A stretch of DNA of 36,671 bases, taken from Streptomyces neyagawaensis (lineage in GTDB: Bacteria > Actinomycetota > Actinomycetes > Streptomycetales > Streptomycetaceae). The notes under the pieces are model-generated. The model was not told where the DNA came from. It saw only the letters and a list, made by a program, of their open reading frames with translations, and ran no database searches. Shown here piece by piece: positions 31,904 to 36,671 of the stretch. The stretch lies in contig NZ_JAMGBG010000144.1 in assembly GCF_023516595.1 (NCBI RefSeq), forward strand, positions 1-36,671, written 5' to 3'. Each line of letters begins with the position of its first letter. Position 1 is the first letter of the stretch. The translations under genes and the position numbers were made by a program.

Positions 31904-32665
31904 ATGAGCAACGCGAAGAACACCGTTCTCCAGGCCGCCGCAGAGCTGTTCGGCGACAAGGATCCGTCCGCCGTGGACCGCTGGGTGGCCGCGCACTACA
32001 CACAGCACAGCGCGCTCGCCGCCGACGGCCCCGAGGCCCTGCGCGGGCTCGTCGCCTCCCTCGGCGAGGACTTCCGCTACGAAGGCGCCCGCGTCATCGC
32101 CGACGGCGACCTGGTCGCCCTGCACGGCACGTACTACGGCTTCGGGCCCGACCCGCTCGTCGGCTTCGACGTCTTCCGCGTAGACGCCGACGGCAAGCTC
32201 GCCGAGCACTGGGACGCCCTGACCCCGCTGGTCGAGAAGACCGTCTCGGGTCGCTCCCAGACCGACGGGCCCGCCGAGGTCACGCGGGCCGACCTGACCG
32301 AGGCCAGCCGTGCCCTGGTCACCGAGTTCGCGCGGAAGGTCCTCGTGGGCGCCGACTACTCGGTGCTGACCGACTACATCTCCACCGAGACCTACCACCA
32401 GCACAACCCCGAGGCGGCCGACGGCCTCGACGGTTTCGGCGCTGCCGCGGCCGCCTGGGCCGAGCAGGGCAAGAACCTCGTCTACAAGAAGGTCCATCGC
32501 GTCATCGCCGAGGGGGAGTTCGTGCTGACGCAGTCCGAGGGCGAGTTCGGTGCGGCGGTCGCCTACTACGACCTGTTCCGCGTGGCGGGCGGCAGGATCG
32601 TCGAGCACTGGGACGTCATCGCCCCCGTACCGGCCGAACTCCCGCACGGCAACGGCCTGTTCTGA
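31904..32665 (+). CDS. Tandem SnoaL-like (NTF2-fold) protein
   Basis: A 253-residue protein made of two homologous SnoaL-like units. Unit 1 (about 8-110) holds AAHYTQHS, GARVIADGDLVALH, GFDVFRVDADGKLAEHWD. Unit 2 (about 125-253) repeats it as TETYHQHNPEAADG, KVHRVIAEGEFVLTQ, YYDLFRVAGGRIVEHWD. Single-domain relatives of about 120-130 residues are small polyketide-cyclase-like or unknown enzymes, widespread in bacteria and often beside oxidoreductases. The EHWD motif, with a likely active-site Asp/His, is kept in both halves. The start at 31904 follows GAGGGAAACA. It may be linked functionally to the NmrA-like gene upstream. The biochemical role is unknown. Confidence 0.85.
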   Translation: MSNAKNTVLQAAAELFGDKDPSAVDRWVAAHYTQHSALAADGPEALRGLVASLGEDFRYEGARVIADGDLVALHGTYYGFGPDPLVGFDVFRVDADGKLAEHWDALTPLVEKTVSGRSQTDGPAEVTRADLTEASRALVTEFARKVLVGADYSVLTDYISTETYHQHNPEAADGLDGFGAAAAAWAEQGKNLVYKKVHRVIAEGEFVLTQSEGEFGAAVAYYDLFRVAGGRIVEHWDVIAPVPAELPHGNGLF

Positions 32666-32819
32666 CCGGCCGCCGGAACACTGCCCGGAGCCTTCGATGA
32701 TGCCGATCCTTCCGCCATGCACTCGGCGTGAGCGGCGCCCGTGTGGCGCGCTGAAGGGGACCCGTCCGGCAGCTCCGCAGCTCCGCCCCGGCGCGGGTCG
32801 CGAAGCTATCGTGCGGGGT

Positions 32820-33392
32820 GTGACGTTCAGTGGTGGTGGGGCCGGTGATGTGAGGCGGCCGGGTGCGCGGCTGCGGGTGACGGTGGACGCTCTGCGCACG
32901 GCCAAGGCCGAGAGCCCGGAACTCTTCTCGTACCTGCTCGGCGGGACCGTCGACGAGGAGACGGCGCGGACCGCGGCGGCGGAGGGGGTGCCCGCGGAGT
33001 TCCTGGACTTCTGCCGTGTGCTGGACGGGGCGAGCTGCGGCCCGTCGGTGCAGCTCTTCGGTCTGGAGGAGGCCCTCGGGCACCAGTTCTACTGCGATCC
33101 GATCGTCGACTGCGTCCTGCCGCTGTCCCCGGAGAAGTTGTTCTGCGTCGGCATGATCCATGAGACGCCGGTCTACGTCGACCGGGCGGGCGGCGGTGTC
33201 CTCGGCATCCCCGACGAGCACCGCGAATGGCCGGACGCCGAGCGCTTCGAACATCTGGCGCCCGGCCTGGAGGAGTTCTTCGTGGAGCGGCTGGCGACCG
33301 CCGAGTACGTACGGATCGGGCTGGTCGACGACGAGTTGGCGGAGTACGACGAGTGGCTGACCCTGCTGCGTCGGGCGGGGCTCGCGGCCTGA
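32820..33392 (+). CDS. SMI1/KNR4 (SUKH)-like protein
   Basis: A 190-residue soluble protein. The pattern VPAEFLDFCRVLDGASCG near residue 65, then a segment LFCVGMIHETPVYVDRAGGGVLGIPDE, then FEHLAPGLEEFFVERL is the usual SUKH/SMI1 order. That order is an N-terminal helix with a Trp/Phe-x-x-DG-type turn, beta strands reporting ligand contact and a C-terminal helix. SUKH proteins are often immunity partners of secreted nuclease toxins, or orphan regulators. No toxin gene lies next to it. I used the GTG at 32820 (MTFSGGG); the 30 residues that follow are weakly conserved in character. It is convergent with a GNAT gene 12 bp away. The assignment is moderate. Confidence 0.6.
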   Translation: MTFSGGGAGDVRRPGARLRVTVDALRTAKAESPELFSYLLGGTVDEETARTAAAEGVPAEFLDFCRVLDGASCGPSVQLFGLEEALGHQFYCDPIVDCVLPLSPEKLFCVGMIHETPVYVDRAGGGVLGIPDEHREWPDAERFEHLAPGLEEFFVERLATAEYVRIGLVDDELAEYDEWLTLLRRAGLAA

Positions 33393-33404
33393 CCCCGCCC
33401 GCGC

Positions 33405-33803
33405 CTACAGGGCGATCAGCCCCGCCGCCGTCTCCCTGAAGCCGCACGCGTCGAAGTAGAACGGCCGCAGACGCTCCTCGAAGTCGACGTGCAGCCAGGC
33501 GCAGCCCGCGTCACGGCTCCCCTCGGCTGCCGCCCTGATCAGCGCCGCCCCCACCCCGTTGGACCGGGCGGCGCGGGCCACGACCGTGTCCAGGACGAAC
33601 GCGTGGGCTCCCCCGTCCCAGGCGACGTTGACGAAGCCGACCAGCCGGCCCTGCCCGTCCCGGGCGCAGACCCAGCCGAGGCTGTGGCGCCGCAGCCTCG
33701 CCTCCCAGTCCGTCCGGCCGACGGGGTGGCCGAACCCTTCCGCGTGCAGCTCGTTGAGAGCGGAGTTGTCGACGTCGCCCCGCCACTCGTACGTGATCGT
33801 CAT
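33405..33803 (-). CDS. GNAT-family N-acetyltransferase
   Basis: A 132-residue acetyltransferase. The central strand and P-loop are visible: VLDTVVARAARSNGVGAALI (motif A, R/QxxGxG/A variant SNGVGAA), preceded by LVGFVNVAWDGG and followed by DAGCAWLHVDFEE and FYFDACGFRETAAG. These are the acetyl-CoA-binding and C-terminal strands. The start at 33803 (MTITYEWRG) gives the normal GNAT length. The frame is open to 34013, but the extension is Arg/Ala-rich and unlike the fold. The substrate cannot be inferred. A 373-bp non-coding stretch lies upstream. Confidence 0.85.
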   Translation of the reverse strand: MTITYEWRGDVDNSALNELHAEGFGHPVGRTDWEARLRRHSLGWVCARDGQGRLVGFVNVAWDGGAHAFVLDTVVARAARSNGVGAALIRAAAEGSRDAGCAWLHVDFEERLRPFYFDACGFRETAAGLIAL

Positions 33804-34177
33804 GGCGCCACCGTAGTGACCGGTGTCGATCGTGCCGGGCCAGTCGTCGTCGCCCCAGGTCGCCACGTACAGCTGGGCCGCGGGGCGGTCGCCGCCGGAC
33901 GCGGCGGCCGCCGTCCACGGGACGCAGACCGCCGCCGGCCCCGCCCAGACGGTCACGCCGAGGCGGCTACGCCGTCGTCGCCCCCGTTCCGCGTGTGCCC
34001 GTACGTCCGTCATGGGCCTGCTCCTCCGCTCGTCGGGGCCTCCGTCGTCGAGGCGAAGCGGCGGCGGGCGGATCGGCCGATCGTCGCTGCCCGGCCGACT
34101 TCGATAGCCGTTCCCGCCCGCACCGGCCGACCCTCGTCGCGCCCGGCACGCCCTACGGCGAGGGCGGGCGACCCGAC
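33804..34177. other. 373-bp stretch without a supported gene
   Basis: The gap between the two acetyltransferase genes has open frames on both strands, but none has recognisable domain content, a ribosome site or consistent codon bias. It presumably carries the promoter of the leftward GNAT gene and the end of the second one. I see no strong hairpin or repeat in it. Confidence 0.5.
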
Positions 34178-34729
34178 TTACAGGACGAGGCTCATCAGGA
34201 TGGCGTCCCGGTCGTCGCCCGGCGCGATGCGCAGCGCGCCGGGCCAGCGGCCGACCTCCTCCCAGCCGACCTTGCGGTAGAAGTCCTCCAGTCCCACCCC
34301 GCCGCGGGTGGAGAGTTGCAGGCGCTCCAGGCCCATCTCGTCCCGCGCGATGTCATGGACGCGGTGCATCAGCCCGGCGCCGATGCCGAGGCCCCGGAAG
34401 CGGGGATGGGTCTGGACGTGGTTGACCGTGCCGCAGTGCGCGCCGAGCGGGTGCGGTTCGCGGCGGAGGACCAGCCAGCCGGCGAGCGAACCGCCGACGG
34501 TCGCGACGAGGAGCCTGCCGCGCCCCGGATGCAGGGTGCCGACGAGGCCGTCGACGACAGGCGCGACGTCCTGCGTGCTCACCGGCAGCGGCGGGAACTC
34601 CGTGGCGAGCACCGCGCCGCCCGCGTTCGCCACGTCCTCCCAGCAGTCGGTGAGTTCCTTCCGCAGGCTCGCGGTGACGTCGTCGGGCCGGGTGAACTGC
34701 GCGAACCGAGGGGATCTCTGCACCGTCAT
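34178..34729 (-). CDS. GNAT-family N-acetyltransferase
   Basis: A 183-residue acetyltransferase. Motif A reads HPRFRGLGIGAGLMHRVHDIA (R-G-L-G-I-G pyrophosphate loop) after the strand HCGTVNHVQT. The upstream strand LAGWLVLRREP and downstream LERLQLSTRGGVGLEDFYRKVGWEEVGRWPG complete the fold; FYRKVGW is the usual C-terminal turn. The start at 34729 is the first Met consistent with domain length. It is unrelated in sequence to the neighbouring GNAT at 33405-33803. It is divergent from the cobH gene with a 214-bp gap, in which I saw no cobalamin-riboswitch signature. The substrate is unknown. Confidence 0.86.
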   Translation of the reverse strand: MTVQRSPRFAQFTRPDDVTASLRKELTDCWEDVANAGGAVLATEFPPLPVSTQDVAPVVDGLVGTLHPGRGRLLVATVGGSLAGWLVLRREPHPLGAHCGTVNHVQTHPRFRGLGIGAGLMHRVHDIARDEMGLERLQLSTRGGVGLEDFYRKVGWEEVGRWPGALRIAPGDDRDAILMSLVL

Positions 34730-34943
34730 GTCCGTCAGCGTGGCAGAAGCACCCGCGATCCGCGGGTGAAGCGCGAGGGAGGCACGCGGGAGGGCGCACC
34801 TGAGGGTCACCGCCCGAGTGCGGGACGTCGCGGGGGCCGTGGATATGCTCGCCGTCCGGCTCCCTGGCCCGGCCGGACGTGCACGCGGCCCGGACCTCGG
34901 CGCCGACGCCCGCAGGACGACCCAAGGCAGCGAGAAGAGCACC

Positions 34944-35576
34944 GTGACCACGTACGACTACGAGAAGGACGGGGCGGAGATCTACCGCCAGTCCTTCGCC
35001 ACCATCCGCGCGGAGGCCGACCTCGCGGCCCTGCCCGCCGACGTGAGCCAGGTCGCCGTCCGGATGATCCACGCCTGCGGCATGGTCGACCTCGTACGGG
35101 ACCTGGCGTACTCGCCGGGCGTGGTGACCCGTGCCCGCGAGGCGCTGCGCGCGGGGGCACCCGTGTTCACGGACGTCCGGATGGTGGCCAGCGGAGTGAC
35201 CCGCAAGCGGCTGCCCGCCGACAACGACGTGGTGTGCACGCTCGCCGACCCCGCCGTCCCCGAGCTGGCGGCGAAGCTCGGCACCACCCGCAGTGCCGCC
35301 GCGCTCGAACTGTGGCGGGACCGGCTGGAGGGCTCGGTCGTCGCCGTCGGCAACGCGCCGACCGCCCTGTTCCGTCTCCTGGAGATGATCGAGGAGGGCG
35401 CGCCCCGGCCCGCCGCCGTCATCGGCGTCCCCGTCGGCTTCGTCGGCGCCGCCGAGTCCAAGGACGCGCTGGCCGCGAACGCCTCGGGGCTGGAGTACCT
35501 CGTCGTACGCGGCCGACGCGGCGGCAGCGCCATCGCCGCCGCCGCGCTCAACGCACTGGCGAGCGAGGAGGAGTGA
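34944..35576 (+). CDS. cobH: Precorrin-8X / cobalt-precorrin-8 methylmutase
   Basis: A 210-residue CobH/CbiC enzyme, which moves the C-11 methyl to C-12 to form hydrogenobyrinate (or cobyrinate) in cobalamin synthesis. The catalytic histidine is His43 in MIHACGMVDLVRDLAYSPG. Other family segments are GAPVFTDVRMVASGVTRKRL and GSVVAVGNAPTALFRLLEM, with C-terminal PVGFVGAAESKDAL. The GTG at 34944 gives the usual length; the open frame upstream to 34818 has no conserved content. It is convergent with cobK 171 bp away, with cbiD beyond, so this is the edge of a cobalamin gene group. Confidence 0.93.
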   Translation: MTTYDYEKDGAEIYRQSFATIRAEADLAALPADVSQVAVRMIHACGMVDLVRDLAYSPGVVTRAREALRAGAPVFTDVRMVASGVTRKRLPADNDVVCTLADPAVPELAAKLGTTRSAAALELWRDRLEGSVVAVGNAPTALFRLLEMIEEGAPRPAAVIGVPVGFVGAAESKDALAANASGLEYLVVRGRRGGSAIAAAALNALASEEE

Positions 35577-35747
35577 GGGGGACCGGGGTGGCCCCGTCGC
35601 GGACGTGACCGAGGGCGAGGGCACCACGGGCGCCGAGGGCCCGAGCGGCGTGGAGGAAGCGAGTGCCGACGGCACGGGCCGGGCGGGCTCGGGCCGACGG
35701 AGCGCGGGCGTCGAGGGCCGTGGTGGCCTCGGCCGCGCCTTCCCCGG

Positions 35748-36494
35748 TCAGCGGCCCGTGAGGTGTTCGTCGACCCAGCGGGCCGCCGTCTCGGGGTCCG
35801 TCGCCACGGGGACGCCCTCGGGCACCGGGGGCCTGCGGACCACGACCACGGGCAGGCCGGCCTCGCGCGCGGCGGTGAGCTTCGGTGCGGTGGCCGCTCC
35901 CCCGCTGTCCTTCGTCACGAGCACGTCGACGCGGTGGCGGCGCAGCAGCGCGCGCTCCCCGTCGAGGCTGAAGGGACCCCGGTCGAGCAGGACCTCCATG
36001 CGGGCCGGGTGCGGGGCCTCGGGCGGCTCCACGGACCGTACGAGGAACCACAGCTCGTCGAGTCCGGCGAAGGCGCCCAGGCCCAGGCGCCCGGTGGTGA
36101 GGAACACCCGCCGGCCGAGTGCGGGCAGCAGGGTCGCGGCGTCCGCCAGGGACGCGGCCTCGTGCCAGTCGTCGCCGTCCGCCGGGACCCAGCCGGGGCG
36201 GCGCAGGGCGAGCAGGGGAACATGGGCGTCGGCGGCGGCCCGCGCCGCGTGGAAACTCATGGTCCCGGCGAAAGGATGGGTGGCGTCGATGAGCGCGTTC
36301 ACCCGGTGCTCCCGCAGCCACACGGTGAGGCCCTCGGCTCCGCCGAAGCCGCCCACGCGGACCTCGCCCGGAGGCAGCCGCGGACCGGTGACCCGTCCGG
36401 CGAGGGAGCTGGTCAGGGTCAGGTCGGGCCGGCCGTGGAGGAGTTCGGCGAGGCGGCGGGCCTCCGTGGTTCCGCCGAGTATCAGCACGTGCAT
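35748..36494 (-). CDS. cobK: Precorrin-6A / cobalt-precorrin-6A reductase
   Basis: A 248-residue CobK/CbiJ reductase, which reduces the precorrin-6A macrocycle with NADPH. The N-terminus MHVLILGGTTEARRLAELL is the family cofactor-binding strand. NALIDATHPFAGTMSFHA, the GRRVFLTTGRLGLGAF segment and DVLVTKDSGGAATAPKLTAA are conserved. The start at 36494 matches the family N-terminus; an in-frame Met 32 codons earlier would add an Arg-rich extension running into cbiD. It is divergent from cbiD with only 18 bp between start codons, so the two promoters must overlap the other gene's 5' end or be shared. Confidence 0.93.
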   Translation of the reverse strand: MHVLILGGTTEARRLAELLHGRPDLTLTSSLAGRVTGPRLPPGEVRVGGFGGAEGLTVWLREHRVNALIDATHPFAGTMSFHAARAAADAHVPLLALRRPGWVPADGDDWHEAASLADAATLLPALGRRVFLTTGRLGLGAFAGLDELWFLVRSVEPPEAPHPARMEVLLDRGPFSLDGERALLRRHRVDVLVTKDSGGAATAPKLTAAREAGLPVVVVRRPPVPEGVPVATDPETAARWVDEHLTGR

Positions 36495-36512
36495 GGGGGT
36501 CCGGGTCCGTTC

Positions 36513-36671
36513 ATGAACAGCAGTGACGAGCAGCGCGGCGGCGAGTCGCCCGGTACGGCGAAGGGCGGTCGCGCGGCCCAACTCAAGCACACCGGGCTGC
36601 GGCCCGGCTGGACCACCGGCGCCTGCGCGACGGCGGCGACGACGGCCGCGTACACCGCCCTGCTGACCGGG
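36513..36671 (+). CDS. cbiD: Cobalt-precorrin-5B (C1)-methyltransferase, N-terminal part (runs off window)
   Basis: Only the first 53 codons are in the window. After a variable Ser/Gly/Glu-rich start, the sequence reads LKHTGLRPGWTTGACATAA, then AAYTALLTG. This is the conserved CbiD N-terminal signature with the TTGACA helix start. CbiD methylates C-1 during corrin ring contraction on the anaerobic-type route and is found in actinobacterial hybrid clusters. The ATG at 36513 follows a GGGGG/CCGGG stretch. The gene is cut by the window end, not broken. Confidence 0.9.
   Translation, partial: MNSSDEQRGGESPGTAKGGRAAQLKHTGLRPGWTTGACATAATTAAYTALLTG

Noticed and set aside
34730..34943. Possible cobalamin riboswitch upstream of cobH
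   Set aside because: No B12-box-like segment or the expected conserved helices could be found by eye in this 214-bp gap.
35577..35747. Small ORFs in the gap between convergent cobH and cobK
   Set aside because: The sequence is low-complexity and gives Gly/Ala/Arg-rich readings on both strands, with no ribosome site or domain.

Overview
The window is actinobacterial and almost certainly Streptomyces-like. It is very GC-rich with strong third-position GC bias, so long shadow reading frames run opposite most genes. It uses GTG starts, ATGA/GTGA translational coupling, Tat-type lipoprotein signals, ricin-type secreted lectins and DmdR-type iron boxes. I see no rRNA, tRNA, CRISPR array, prophage or intact transposase.

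Layout. (1) 1-2872: the 3' part of a sugar-catabolic operon (zinc dehydrogenase cut by the window edge, SDR, aldo/keto reductase), followed by a large secreted beta-helix glycosidase-like protein with a ricin lectin tail (3103-6207). Together these look like deoxysugar (fucose-type) release and oxidation. (2) 6268-8797, minus strand: a small membrane protein, a cupin and an amino-acid permease. (3) 9413-12375, plus strand: a GntR regulator, a second APC permease and a secreted ricin-type lectin. Two candidate promoters between the permease and the GntR gene share a TTAGA-N6-TGAAC motif. (4) 12395-23677: the most distinctive block. Two divergent operons flank a pair of iron-box-like sequences. 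Leftward lie a family-5 (Opp/Nik/Cnt-type) ABC importer: lipoprotein, two permeases and a fused double ATPase. Rightward lie an Fe(II)/2-oxoglutarate hydroxylase, SbnB-like and SbnA-like diaminopropionate enzymes, a fold-type III PLP decarboxylase and a MATE exporter. No NRPS or NIS synthetase is present. This reads as a small iron-regulated metallophore system whose product I do not recognise.

(5) 23752-25660: a decayed alcohol dehydrogenase remnant, then a chloramphenicol-exporter-like MFS gene preceded by a short leader ORF and mutually exclusive hairpins (a candidate attenuator). (6) 25667-29230: a pcaIJF-like CoA-transferase/thiolase operon with a divergent LysR regulator and palindromic operator candidates. 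(7) 29339-33392: a DUF2945-type gene that appears to start at ACG, a 118-bp element with 22-bp perfect inverted ends, an AraC regulator divergent from an NmrA-like oxidoreductase, a duplicated SnoaL-like protein and a SUKH-like protein. (8) 33405-34729: two GNAT acetyltransferases. (9) 34944-36671: cobalamin biosynthesis genes cobH, cobK and the start of cbiD.

Function names rest on motifs and family resemblance read by eye. Substrates, regulators and RNA structures are inferences.
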